DNA from: UBA6912 sp963792895
GTDB lineage: Bacteria > Actinomycetota > Acidimicrobiia > Spongiisociales > UBA5794
NCBI GenBank assembly: GCA_963792895.1
Contig: CAWBYA010000001.1
Span: 1 to 64,000, forward strand
Direction: 5' to 3'
Length of the DNA stretch: 64,000 nt
A program made the translations under genes and the position numbers. Shown here piece after piece: positions 47,151 through 55,852 of the stretch; the stretch's first letter is position 1, and every line of letters begins with the position of its first letter. A model generated the notes under the pieces. That model saw only the letters and a program-made list of their open reading frames with translations. It made no database searches and was not told the origin of the DNA.

Positions 47151-48359
47151 TGCGTTGCCTCCCGCTCGATCCTCACGAACCTCCGCTTGCCCACTTGAAT
47201 CACATTGCCGACCAACTCGGACACCTCCACGAACTCGAGCTCGATCGGTTGCCCGCCGACTCTGACGGCACCCTGGCCGATCAATCGCCGCGCCTCCGAG
47301 CGAGACGCCACGAGCCCTGCGTCCTGGAGCAGCACGGCAAGCGATACCGAGGCCCCACCGTCGGACAGAGCGATGATGGGGACGTCGTCCGGTACGCCCT
47401 TGTCACGAAAGAGGCGGTCGAACGCTTCTTCTGCCGACGTCGCGGCCTCGGCACCCCAGTACAACGTGACCACCTCCCGGGCGAGGAGGCGCTTCGTCTC
47501 GCCGGGATGGCGGGTGCCGTCACGAACCTCACGGATGATCACGGCAGCGTCATCGTCGCGGCGCCCTGCGGCCAACACGAACCACTCCCCCATGGCCTCG
47601 TCGGGAATGCTCATGGTCTTGCCGAACATCTCGTCTGCGGGATCGCGCACAGATATGTAGTTGCCGTAGGACTGCGACATCTTGCGCGAGCCGTCGGTGC
47701 CGACGAGGAGTGGCACCGTCAACGCGAACTTGGGGCTCCTGGTCGTACCTGACCTGGACGTGGCGGCCGATCATGAGGTTCCAGAGCTGGTCCGCACCTC
47801 CCAGCTCCACGTCCGCTTCGACCGCCACGGAGTCGTAGCCCTGAAGCAGCGGGTACATGAACTCGATCATCGAGATCGGCCGGTTCTCGGCGAGCCGATC
47901 GCGAAAGTCGCCACGCTCGAGCATCTGGGCGACCGTCAACGCCGACGTCAGCTCCAGGACGTCCTGCATGGTGAGCCGGCCGAGCCACTCCGAGTTGGGC
48001 CGAATCTCGAGAGGTGCCGGCAGCAGCAGGTCTCTGATCATCTCGAGGCAGCTCGATGCGTAGTCGTCCACAACGGAGGCATCGAGACGCTGCCTGGTTT
48101 CGCTCTTGCCGCTGGGATCGCCAACTTGCGCCGTGAAGTCGCCGAGGATCAGGACCGCCAGGTGGCCGAGCTCCTGAAAGCGACGAAGGAGCCGAAACAC
48201 AACCGCCCAGCCGAGCGTCACGTCCGGTGCGGTTGGGTCGACACCGAACTTCACCCGCAGCGGCCTCCCGAGTGCGAGGCGGTTGCGCAACTCGTCTTCG
48301 GGAACCACGGTGTCGATACCTTGGAGCAAGTAGTCCAGCTGTTCGTCCACAGGTCGCAC
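47147..48359 (-). CDS. tyrS: Tyrosyl-tRNA synthetase (with an apparent frameshift)
   Basis: TyrS charges tRNA(Tyr). Domains: Rossmann class-I catalytic core (KFGVDPTAPDVTLGWAVVFR, LGDFTAQVGDPSGKSETRQR), class-I loop SRKMSQSYGNYIS, and the C-terminal S4 domain (AVLLQDAGLVASRSEARRLI, GNVIQVGKRRFVRI). The HIGH box reads TLGW. The coding phase breaks at the TT pair near 47730; removing one base restores QEPQFALTVPLLVGTDGSRK and a normal length of about 403 residues. An essential gene is unlikely to be broken, so a base-calling error is suspected. Start GTG 48359 with GGAGGTG 5 nt upstream. Confidence 0.88.
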
Positions 48360-48381
48360 CGCACACCTCCGACCCGGGAGG

Positions 48382-48945
48382 TTAATGCCGGACGGCCAGC
48401 ACGAACCGCCATGGCAGGTCGACGGCTCGAGAGATGCCGATCCGCGGTGTCGCGATGATCGACGTCTCGGGCGGCGGCGTCCCCGGCAGCAGTCGGACGG
48501 GGCCATCGAGCACCGATGTCCCGTCGTGCTCCCCCACAACGCCCAAGGCCTGGGTGAGCTTGCCGGGGCCATCGGTCAACCGGTCGCTGCGCCCACGCCT
48601 CCGAGCCATCGTCTGCTCGCCTACCAGGGGCACGCCGCCGCGCAGGAGCACGGCGTGCGCAACACCGGGCGCGCCCGTCACGATGTTCATGCACCAGTGG
48701 ATGCCATACGACCGATAGACGTAGAGCGTCCCGGCCGGGCCGAACATGGCTCCGTTGCGGGCGGTCTTTCCTCGGAATGCGTGGCTCGCAGGGTCGTCTT
48801 CACCTGCGTAAGCCTCCACTTCCGTGAGCATGACCTCGGTCGGGTCTCCAGCCACCTCGGTTCGCATTCGCATACCGATGAGCTGGGTTGCCACGTCGAG
48901 CACCGGCTGCGACAGCATCCCTGCAAGTGGCGGCCCATCCGTCAT
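48382..48945 (-). CDS. mpg: DNA-3-methyladenine glycosylase (AAG/MPG type)
   Basis: This 187-residue base-excision-repair glycosylase has MLTEVEAYAGEDDPASHAFRGKT-type N-terminal region with the catalytic Glu, GTLYVYRSYGIHWCMNIVTG (intercalating Tyr loop) and RLTDGPGKLTQALGV. Length is normal. The start ATG overlaps the upstream ligD-type gene (ATGA), so both belong to one transcript. Confidence 0.9.
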   Translation of the reverse strand: MTDGPPLAGMLSQPVLDVATQLIGMRMRTEVAGDPTEVMLTEVEAYAGEDDPASHAFRGKTARNGAMFGPAGTLYVYRSYGIHWCMNIVTGAPGVAHAVLLRGGVPLVGEQTMARRRGRSDRLTDGPGKLTQALGVVGEHDGTSVLDGPVRLLPGTPPPETSIIATPRIGISRAVDLPWRFVLAVRH

Positions 48946-49856
48946 TGTTGGTCCTCAGCAGCGTCCTGTTCATCAGCCGTTGCCAGCAGGGAGTCGATGG
49001 AGCCAGGATGGTCGTCGATACCGTCCATGAGGTCGCCGACTCGTCGGTAGCGCTCGGCAAAGCCCACCATCGGGAAGTCGGCGGGTTCGGCGTCCGGCAC
49101 CTCTTCCCATGTCAATGGCGCAGATACGAATCCAGTCGGCCGCACCGAATACGCAGACGCAATGGTGTGGTCCCGAGTGTTCTGGTTGTAGTCGATGAAC
49201 ACGCCGTGTCGCTCGTTCTTCCACCAGGCCGTGGTCGCCAGGTCGGGGATCTTCCTCTCGACCTCGCGGCCGACCGCGAGCGCCGCTCTGCGCACCTCGG
49301 TGAAACCCCAACGGGGGAAGATCCGAGCGTATACGTGCATGCCCTTCGAGCCAGACGTCTTCGGCCAACCAACGAGGCCGTGGTCGGCGAGAACCTCGCC
49401 AGCCACGAGCGCCACCATGCGGACTGCCTCGAAATCCGCCTCAGGGGTCGGGTCGAGGTCGATGCGCAGCTCGTCCGGCTGCTCGACGTGCTCGGCGCGC
49501 GACGTCCACGGATTGAGATCGAGGCAGTTGAGTTGCGCCATCCAGATCACGTCTGCCGGCGCACGCGGCACGAGATACGCGGCCGAACGGCCCGAGGGGT
49601 AGCGCACCGTGATCCGCTCGGTCGCCGATTCGGGTGCCCGCTTCTGGTAGAAGGGCTCCTTGCCCACGCCGTTCGGCCATCGCTTGAGCAGCGTGGGACG
49701 CCCGAACACACCCGTGAGCGCACCGTCGACGCATGCCAGGAAGTGGTCGACGACGTCGCGCTTCGTCCACCCACGGTCAGGGAACATCACCTTGTCCGGG
49801 CTGGTGATGCGCACCTCGTCCCCATCGACCTCGACCGTCAGATCCTCGTCCGCCAC
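48942..49856 (-). CDS. LigD-type polymerase/primase domain protein
   Basis: This 304-residue stand-alone LigPol (archaeo-eukaryotic primase fold) of the bacterial NHEJ system has VRITSPDKVMFPDRGWTKRD at the start, YLVPRAPADVIWMAQLNCLD, the metal motif LRIDLDPTPEADFEAVR (DxD), KTSGSKGMHVYARI and FIDYNQNTRDHTIASAYSVR. No ligase or nuclease domain is fused and no ku gene is in the window. The GTG start 49856 follows from the conserved N-terminus; no strong ribosome binding site. Coupled to mpg. Confidence 0.88.
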   Translation of the reverse strand: MADEDLTVEVDGDEVRITSPDKVMFPDRGWTKRDVVDHFLACVDGALTGVFGRPTLLKRWPNGVGKEPFYQKRAPESATERITVRYPSGRSAAYLVPRAPADVIWMAQLNCLDLNPWTSRAEHVEQPDELRIDLDPTPEADFEAVRMVALVAGEVLADHGLVGWPKTSGSKGMHVYARIFPRWGFTEVRRAALAVGREVERKIPDLATTAWWKNERHGVFIDYNQNTRDHTIASAYSVRPTGFVSAPLTWEEVPDAEPADFPMVGFAERYRRVGDLMDGIDDHPGSIDSLLATADEQDAAEDQQ

Positions 49857-49887
49857 CTCGTCAGTGTGACACGGGCCGGCGGCCGTT

Positions 49888-50802
49888 TCAGCCGTTGCCG
49901 GTGACGTGGAGAAGCAGCGCCTTGAACGAATGCATACGGTTCTCGGCTTGATCGAACACACGCGACCTCGGGTGCTCGAGCACTTCGTGGCTGACCTCTT
50001 CGCCTCGGTGGGCGGGGAGACAATGCAAGAAGATGGCGTCGGGTGCGGCGCGATCGAACATATCCTCGTCGACGTGGAACGATGCGAAGAGAGTCTTGCG
50101 GTGGGCGGCCTCTGTTTCCTGCCCCATCGACGCCCAAACGTCCGTGTACACGACGTCGGCGCCTTCGACCGCCGCTGCCGGGTCGTTGCCGACCGAGATG
50201 GAGCCTCCGTGGTCCCCGGCGTGGGCTGTTGCGGCGGCGACGATCTCGGCAAGCGGCTCGAAGCCGCTCGGGACGGCTACCCGCAGGTTCACCCCGGAGA
50301 GCCCACAGGCAAGCATCAGCGAGTGGCACACGTTGTTGCCGTCACCGATGAATGCCACGGTCGAACCGGGAAGCGATCGGTTCTCGGCGATCGTTTGGAG
50401 GTCGGCGAGCGCCTGACACGGGTGGCTTCGATCCGACAAGAGGTTGACCACAGGGGCGGTGGCGTTCTCGGCGATGGTCACGAGGTTGTGGTGATCGAAC
50501 ACCCGCAGGGCGAGGACGTCCAGATACCGGTCGAGGGTCCGGGCAACATCTTCGACGGCCTCGCGCTTCCCCAGTCCCACCTCGTCGGCCTTGAGCACGA
50601 CGGGGTGCGCCCCGAGATCGACGGTGGCGACCTCGCACGACACCCGGGTGCGTGTCGACGGCTTCTCGAAGAACAGCCCGACCCTGGCGCCGCCGAGACG
50701 ACCTGCGTAGGCGGCGGGATCGGCCTTCACGGCTGCGGACAGGTCGAGCACCGCCGCGAGCCCGTCAGGCCCGAGATCGGACACCATCAAATAGTCACTC
50801 AT
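49888..50802 (-). CDS. argF: Ornithine carbamoyltransferase
   Basis: ArgF makes citrulline from ornithine and carbamoyl phosphate. Motifs: FFEKPSTRTRVSCEVA (carbamoyl-phosphate site), DRSHPCQALADLQTI, the ornithine region DVWASMGQETEAAHR, and HCLPAHRGEEVSHEV with the catalytic Cys. 304 residues, full length. Its start overlaps the pheT stop (ATGA). In many actinobacteria pheST is followed by argCJBDF; here argF is directly attached and the others are absent. Confidence 0.95.
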   Translation of the reverse strand: MSDYLMVSDLGPDGLAAVLDLSAAVKADPAAYAGRLGGARVGLFFEKPSTRTRVSCEVATVDLGAHPVVLKADEVGLGKREAVEDVARTLDRYLDVLALRVFDHHNLVTIAENATAPVVNLLSDRSHPCQALADLQTIAENRSLPGSTVAFIGDGNNVCHSLMLACGLSGVNLRVAVPSGFEPLAEIVAAATAHAGDHGGSISVGNDPAAAVEGADVVYTDVWASMGQETEAAHRKTLFASFHVDEDMFDRAAPDAIFLHCLPAHRGEEVSHEVLEHPRSRVFDQAENRMHSFKALLLHVTGNG

Positions 50803-53198
50803 GCCCCCTCCTTGGTGGCGGCGCCTCGCAGCGTGGCGCCAAGGGCGCCGGCTGCCTCGATCATCGCAGCACGGACCGTGGCAAGGTCGTCGCCACCGAG
50901 CGTGCGGTCGAGGGCTCGGAGTCGATAGCGCACGGCCATCGATCGCCCTTGCCCGGATTCCGGGCGGTACTCGTCGAACACATCGGAACTCTCGACGAAG
51001 GTGGAGACGGCGCTCGTTGCCGCGACCAGCGCCACCGCCGTCACCGACTCGGGCACGTCGAAGGAGAGATCGAAGTCGACATGGGGGAACGTCGAGAGCG
51101 GGGTCATCTGGCGCGGCACCGGGGGTGTGACGATCTCACTCAGAGCGAGTTCGACGACCGCCACCCTCCCATCGATCTCGAAGACGGCTGCTGCATCGGG
51201 ATCGAGCTCGCCGGCAACCCCAACGACGCGTCCATCGAGGATGACTTCGGCAGACCTCATGGGATGAAGGCCGGGGAGCCGAGCAGCGCGGCGCTCCAGC
51301 GGCGTTCCGAGCTGCGTGGCCACGCTCGTGAGAACGGCAAACGCAACAGTCGCATCCGCCGGTTGCTGCGGCCGCCCCAAGCCTGCGCCACCGAAAGGTC
51401 CCGCAGCTACCACGCCGAGGCGCATCGGCTGTTCGGGGACGCGGGGGTCATCGTCCCATGGGCGGGCGAAGAAGACCCGACCCGTCTCGAACATCGCGAC
51501 ACTCCCGGCCCCCCGATTGAGGTTGTCGCGGGCGTTGCGGAGCAGGCCGGGCAGAAGGCTCTGGCGAAGCTTCGACTGGTCGTCGCGAAGCGGGTTTCGG
51601 ACGTTCACCACATCGACAACACCGCCGGAGGAAAACACCTCGAGCTCCTCGGGAGCAACAAAGGGGAGGTTGACCGCTTGGTACAGCCCAAGGCCTCGCA
51701 GCAGATCGTGTAGCCGCTGCAGCCGTCTCTGCTCGGCCGACAGGCCTCCGGCCGGTCCAGTGGGGAGGGTCTCGGGGAATGTGTCGTAATCGGCCAGCCT
51801 GGCCAGCTCCTCGATGAGATCGGCGGGTCGAGTCAAGTCGGGTCGATTCGTCGGCACGGTCACGTCGACGTGGTCCCCGTCGATCTCGACGGCGAGCTCC
51901 AATCGTTCCAGCGCAGCTGCGGCACTCGCAACGGTGTAGCGATCCCCGAGCACGCGCTCCACCTCCCCGATGGGCAGCGTGATCGACACGGATGAGACGA
52001 CGTTGGCGACGACGTCGACGACATCGGCAAGCACCTCGCCCCCTGCGATCTCCACCAGCAGGCGGCACGCACGAGCGTTGGCGTCCGGGCTGAGGTTCGG
52101 GTCGACGCCGCGTTCGAAGCGAGCGGATGCTTCCGACCGGAGGTCGTGGCGGCGCGAGGTGTACATCACGGTCGCCGCGTGCCACGACGCCGCCTCCATG
52201 AGAACCCGAGTGGTCGTGTCGCCGACCTCGGAGCGGGCGCCGCCCATCACGGCCGCGAGCGAGGTGGGGCCGTCCGCATCGACGATGACGAGATCGGCCG
52301 GGGACAGTACCCGCTCGACATCGTCCAGTGTCGTCAGCGTCTCACCCTCCTCGGCCCAGCGTACGTCGAGGCGATCCCCTGCGATCCGCGCTGCGTCGAA
52401 TGCATGCAGCGGATGGCCCAGCTCGAGCATCACGTAGTTCGTGACGTCGACGACGTTGGATATCGCACGCACGCCGGCCCGCCGCAGCCGCTCCCGCATC
52501 CACAGCGGCGACGGTCCAACGGCGACTCCGCGGATCTCGCGAGCGACGAAGCGGTTGCAGCCGTCCGGGGCCGAGATGGTCACCGAGGTGCTCGGCGTTC
52601 CCGCCACCGTGTACGGCAGGACCTCCGGCTTCCTGTAGGGGACCTCGAACCACGCAGCGAGCTCCCGAGCAACGCCCACCATGCTCATCACGTCGGGCCG
52701 GTTGTTGGTGATGTCGAGATCGAACACGACGTCTGGCAGGTCGAGCGCAGAGGCGAACGGAACGCCGAGCGGCGTGTCCGGAGGCAGCACCATGATCCCG
52801 GCGGCGTCGTCGCCGAGGCGGAGCTCTCGCTCAGAGCAGATCATCCCGTGCGATTCCACACCACGGATGCGCCTCCGCCCGATCTCGAACTCGCCCGGTA
52901 GCACGGCCCCCGGCACCGCGACGGGCACCACTGCCCCCGCCTCGAAGTTCCAGGCCCCGCAGATGATCTGGTGAAGCTCGCCGTCACCCAGGTCGACGAA
53001 GGTCACCCGCACCTTGTCGGCGTCGGGGTGCGGCTCGATACGGTCGACGCGCCCGACGACCACGTCTGTCCATTCGGCCGTCACCTTCTCGATGCCTTCG
53101 ACGCCGTGACCCAGCATGTCGAGAGCATGTCCGATCTCGGCAGGGTCGGCGGTCGGGAGGTCGATGTAGTCGCTCAGCCAGCGAAGTGGAACACGCAT
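50799..53198 (-). CDS. pheT: Phenylalanyl-tRNA synthetase beta subunit
   Basis: This 799-residue subunit of PheRS (alpha2beta2) has B1/B5 domains (MRVPLRWLSDYIDLPTADPA start; VSNVVDVTNYVMLELGHPLH-like B3/4 editing region near 255-275), an EMAP/tRNA-binding OB domain near 45-150, and the C-terminal anticodon-binding FDX-ACB domain (FPHVDFDLSFDVPESVTAVA). It follows pheS by 3 bp and overlaps argF. Confidence 0.95.
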   Translation of the reverse strand: MRVPLRWLSDYIDLPTADPAEIGHALDMLGHGVEGIEKVTAEWTDVVVGRVDRIEPHPDADKVRVTFVDLGDGELHQIICGAWNFEAGAVVPVAVPGAVLPGEFEIGRRRIRGVESHGMICSERELRLGDDAAGIMVLPPDTPLGVPFASALDLPDVVFDLDITNNRPDVMSMVGVARELAAWFEVPYRKPEVLPYTVAGTPSTSVTISAPDGCNRFVAREIRGVAVGPSPLWMRERLRRAGVRAISNVVDVTNYVMLELGHPLHAFDAARIAGDRLDVRWAEEGETLTTLDDVERVLSPADLVIVDADGPTSLAAVMGGARSEVGDTTTRVLMEAASWHAATVMYTSRRHDLRSEASARFERGVDPNLSPDANARACRLLVEIAGGEVLADVVDVVANVVSSVSITLPIGEVERVLGDRYTVASAAAALERLELAVEIDGDHVDVTVPTNRPDLTRPADLIEELARLADYDTFPETLPTGPAGGLSAEQRRLQRLHDLLRGLGLYQAVNLPFVAPEELEVFSSGGVVDVVNVRNPLRDDQSKLRQSLLPGLLRNARDNLNRGAGSVAMFETGRVFFARPWDDDPRVPEQPMRLGVVAAGPFGGAGLGRPQQPADATVAFAVLTSVATQLGTPLERRAARLPGLHPMRSAEVILDGRVVGVAGELDPDAAAVFEIDGRVAVVELALSEIVTPPVPRQMTPLSTFPHVDFDLSFDVPESVTAVALVAATSAVSTFVESSDVFDEYRPESGQGRSMAVRYRLRALDRTLGGDDLATVRAAMIEAAGALGATLRGAATKEGA

Positions 53199-53201
53199 CG
53201 G

Positions 53202-54254
53202 TCACCCCGGGAACTGTGCCAGGAAGCGCACGTCGTTGTCGATGAAGTGGCGGATGGAGTCGATGCCGTGGCGCACCATGGCGAGGCGCTCGACGCCGAC
53301 CCCGAAGGCGAAGCCGGACACCACGTCCGGGTCGTAGCCAACGGCCCGGAACACATTGGGATCGACCATGCCGCAGCCCAACATCTCCAGCCAACCGTTC
53401 CCCTTGCAGACCCGGCACTTGGATCCGCTGCCATCGCAGTTGAAGCACGACACGTCGAGCTCGGCAGACGGCTCCGTGAAGGGGAAGTAGTGGGGACGCA
53501 TACGCACGGTGGTCTTCGGCCCGAAGTACTGGCGTGCGAATTCCGCAAGGGTGCCCTTCAGGTCCGAGAAGGTGATCGCTTCGTCCACTGCGAGGCCCTC
53601 GATCTGGTGGAACACCGGCAGGTGGGAGGCGTCGATGGTGTCGTTGCGATATGCCTTGCCCGGAGCGACGATGTAGACGGGTGGCGGGTGGTGTTCCATG
53701 TATCGGGCTTGAATCGGTGACGTGTGCGCTCGCAGCAGCATCTCGTCCTCGGGCGCACCGAAGTCGAGGTACATCGTGTCGGATTCCAGCCTCCCCGGAT
53801 GGTCCGGCGGCGTGTTGAGGGCGTCGAAGTTGTACCAGGCGAGCTCTGCCTCAGGCCCTTCGGCCACCTTGTACCCAAGCCCAACGAAGATGTCGGATAC
53901 CTCGTCGATGACCTGCTGGATCAGATGGAGGCCGCCCGTAGGCAAGGTCCGGTAATCGAGCGTGACGTCGATTGCCTCGGCTGCGATCTGCGCCGCACGC
54001 GCGGCGCGGGCAAGTTCCGTGCGGCGGGCGTCGATTGCCGACTGGATGGCCGAGGCGGCTTCTTGAATTGCCCGGCCTGCGTTCTTGCGCTCCTCGGGGG
54101 CGAGGGCGCCGAGACCGCGCCTCGCCTCGGCAATGGGCGAGCCCTGCCCAACCATCTCGGTCTCGAGGTCACCGATCTCCTCGAGGGAAGCTGCAGCAGC
54201 TGTCCTCTGGGCAGCGCGAGCGCGCACGTCGGCGAGTGTGGTGTCGAGATCCAT
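53202..54254 (-). CDS. pheS: Phenylalanyl-tRNA synthetase alpha subunit
   Basis: The 350-residue catalytic subunit has an N-terminal coiled coil (residues 1-90), then class-II motifs: HPGRLESDTMYLDF-type region, KAYRNDTIDASHLPVFHQIE (motif 2), FTEPSAELDVSCFNCDGSGS, and GFAFGVGVERLAMVRHGID (motif 3). A Cys4 zinc-type insertion (CFNC...CRVC) is visible, known in several bacterial PheS. ATG 54254 has GGAGGG 4-5 nt upstream. It is preceded by an attenuator with a leader peptide. Confidence 0.95.
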   Translation of the reverse strand: MDLDTTLADVRARAAQRTAAAASLEEIGDLETEMVGQGSPIAEARRGLGALAPEERKNAGRAIQEAASAIQSAIDARRTELARAARAAQIAAEAIDVTLDYRTLPTGGLHLIQQVIDEVSDIFVGLGYKVAEGPEAELAWYNFDALNTPPDHPGRLESDTMYLDFGAPEDEMLLRAHTSPIQARYMEHHPPPVYIVAPGKAYRNDTIDASHLPVFHQIEGLAVDEAITFSDLKGTLAEFARQYFGPKTTVRMRPHYFPFTEPSAELDVSCFNCDGSGSKCRVCKGNGWLEMLGCGMVDPNVFRAVGYDPDVVSGFAFGVGVERLAMVRHGIDSIRHFIDNDVRFLAQFPG

Positions 54255-54329
54255 GGGGCCCTCCACGTTAGTTGGCGAAGGTGCGCCCTCCTTTCGTATG
54301 TCCATGGTCATCTTCCTCCAACGAGAAAA

Positions 54330-54351
54330 GCCCGAGGCCGGGGCCTCGGGC
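54330..54351 (-). terminator. Attenuator terminator upstream of pheS
   Basis: GCCCGAGGCC and GGCCTCGGGC form a perfect 10-bp stem with a 2-nt loop, followed on the minus strand by TTTTCT. It lies between the leader peptide stop (54377) and pheS (54254), the position of a transcription attenuator. Confidence 0.75.
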
Positions 54352-54376
54352 ATCAGGATGGCGGTTGGTTGCGGAT

Positions 54377-54445
54377 TCAGTCGCGTCGTGCCGGCCAGGC
54401 TGATACCCAGCAGGGAAAGGCGTAGACGACACGGCGGTTCTTCAT
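54377..54445 (-). CDS. Probable pheST leader peptide
   Basis: A 22-codon frame, MKNRRVVYAFPCWVSAWPAR plus two residues, contains one Phe, one Tyr and two Trp codons and stops 25 nt before the terminator stem. TAGCCT lies 7 nt before its ATG with no ribosome binding site, so it would be the first codon of a leaderless mRNA. Aromatic codons before an intrinsic terminator suggest ribosome-mediated attenuation of pheST. A single Phe codon is fewer than usual for a Phe-sensing leader. Confidence 0.55.
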   Translation of the reverse strand: MKNRRVVYAFPCWVSAWPARRD

Positions 54446-54488
54446 GGTGAGGAGGCTACCGCAGGATCGCCCAATCGAGAAGTCCTTG

Positions 54489-55244
54489 TCATCGCCGTCT
54501 GCTCAGCGCGTACATGACGATCCCGGCCGCCACGGCAGCGTTGAGGCTCTCGACGCCGCCATGGAGCGGGATGGATAGGTGGGTCGGCGCTGCCTCGGCG
54601 ACATCCTCGGGGAGCCCTTGCGCTTCGTTTCCGATCAGAAGCGCGACGGGCCCACTCGGTTCCCACTCCGCGGGGTCGGTGCCGCCCGCCGGGACGGTGG
54701 CAGCGAGCTGCAACCCGGTCGCCACCAGTTGCTGGAGCGAGCCGGAGGCGAGCGTGGTCATCCGGGTGCCGAATTGAGTGGCGGCTGCCGTGCGGACGAC
54801 GCGGGGCGACCACAGGTCCACGGTGCCTGGGGTGGCGGCGACGCCGAAGCCGAACGCCGCGGCGCTGCGAATGATGGCGCCGGCATTGCCGGGGTCCTGA
54901 ACCCCCCACAACACAACGGTGTCGCTCAGCGCCGGGCGGTCTGCCTCCGGAATCTCGACCACAGCCACCGGGCCCCGCGGGTGGGTCGTACCGGCGAGCC
55001 TGCGCAGCACGCTCTGGCCGACGGGAGTAACCGGTGCTCCGCTTGCCTGTGCAGCGACGAGCCCGTCCTCATCGCCTTCGAGCGTGAAGATCTCCCGCAC
55101 CACGGCGCCGAAGGCGATCACGTCGGCGAGCTGATGAGGGCCTTCAACGAGTGTGAGGCCGGTCACGCGGCGCCGACGCGGGTCGTGGAGCTTGGCCAGT
55201 TCGACAACCCGCGGGTTCCGCGGCGACGTGAGGACTCCGGTCAC
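54489..55244 (-). CDS. TrmH/SpoU-family RNA 2'-O-methyltransferase
   Basis: This 251-residue knotted (SPOUT) methyltransferase has a short N-terminal substrate-binding domain (TGLTLVEGPHQLADVIAFGA) and the three SpoU motifs: VQDPGNAGAIIRSAAAFGFG, VALLIGNEAQGLPEDV and LSIPLHGGVESLNAAVAAGI. It probably methylates rRNA or tRNA ribose; the exact target is unknown. It lies between rplT and pheS as in many actinobacteria. Confidence 0.9.
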   Translation of the reverse strand: MTGVLTSPRNPRVVELAKLHDPRRRRVTGLTLVEGPHQLADVIAFGAVVREIFTLEGDEDGLVAAQASGAPVTPVGQSVLRRLAGTTHPRGPVAVVEIPEADRPALSDTVVLWGVQDPGNAGAIIRSAAAFGFGVAATPGTVDLWSPRVVRTAAATQFGTRMTTLASGSLQQLVATGLQLAATVPAGGTDPAEWEPSGPVALLIGNEAQGLPEDVAEAAPTHLSIPLHGGVESLNAAVAAGIVMYALSRRR

Positions 55245-55253
55245 GGCCCGCCG

Positions 55254-55619
55254 TCAGCGGGTGGACGCAGCAGCGTTGGAGGCGGCAGCGACCAACGCCG
55301 CAAAGGCATCAGGGTCGTTGACGGCCATCTCCGCAAGCATCTTGCGATCGACCTCGATCTCGGCTGCCTTCAGGCCGGCCATGAGCTGCGAATAGGTGGT
55401 GCCGTTGAGACGGGCTGCAGCGTTGATGCGCTGGATCCACAACCTGCGGAATTGGCCTTTTCGGGCACGCCGGTCCCGGTAGGCGTATTGCCGCGAGTTG
55501 AGCGTCTGCTCTCTCGCCGCCCGATATCGCCGGCTCCGCGCCCCGGTTGCCCCGGAGGCGCGCTCGAGTACCTTGCGGCGCTTCTTCTTCGCGCTGACGG
55601 CGCGCTTGACTCTCGCCAT
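55254..55619 (-). CDS. rplT: 50S ribosomal protein L20
   Basis: L20 (121 residues) begins MARVKRAVSAKKKRRKVLER and contains YRDRRARKGQFRRLWIQRIN and LNGTTYSQLMAGLKAAEIEV, all diagnostic. It binds 23S rRNA early in assembly. Third gene of the infC-rpmI-rplT operon, 12 bp behind rpmI. Confidence 0.97.
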   Translation of the reverse strand: MARVKRAVSAKKKRRKVLERASGATGARSRRYRAAREQTLNSRQYAYRDRRARKGQFRRLWIQRINAAARLNGTTYSQLMAGLKAAEIEVDRKMLAEMAVNDPDAFAALVAAASNAAASTR

Positions 55620-55631
55620 GGTGGTCTCCTC

Positions 55632-55826
55632 CTACCGGCCCAGCAGGCGGGCCGCCCGCTTTGCGTTCCCGCCGGTCAGGGTCGCTTCACCGTCTACGCG
55701 GCGCCAACGATTGGCCGACTTCTTGTGGCGGTTGTGGCCGCGCCACGCCTTCCTGTGCCGGATCTTGCCCGATCCGGTCACCTTGAGGCGCTTCGCGGCA
55801 CCGCGATGCGTCTTCTGTTTCGGCAC
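55632..55826 (-). CDS. rpmI: 50S ribosomal protein L35
   Basis: L35 of 64 residues starts at GTG 55826 (PKQKTHRGAAKRLKVTGSGK), with GAGGAG about 10 nt upstream. Upstream in-frame codons belong to the end of infC. Highly basic, with the family core KIRHRKAWRGHNRHKKS. Confidence 0.95.
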   Translation of the reverse strand: MPKQKTHRGAAKRLKVTGSGKIRHRKAWRGHNRHKKSANRWRRVDGEATLTGGNAKRAARLLGR

Positions 55827-55852
55827 GTTCTCACGCTCCTCGGCGAATTCCG

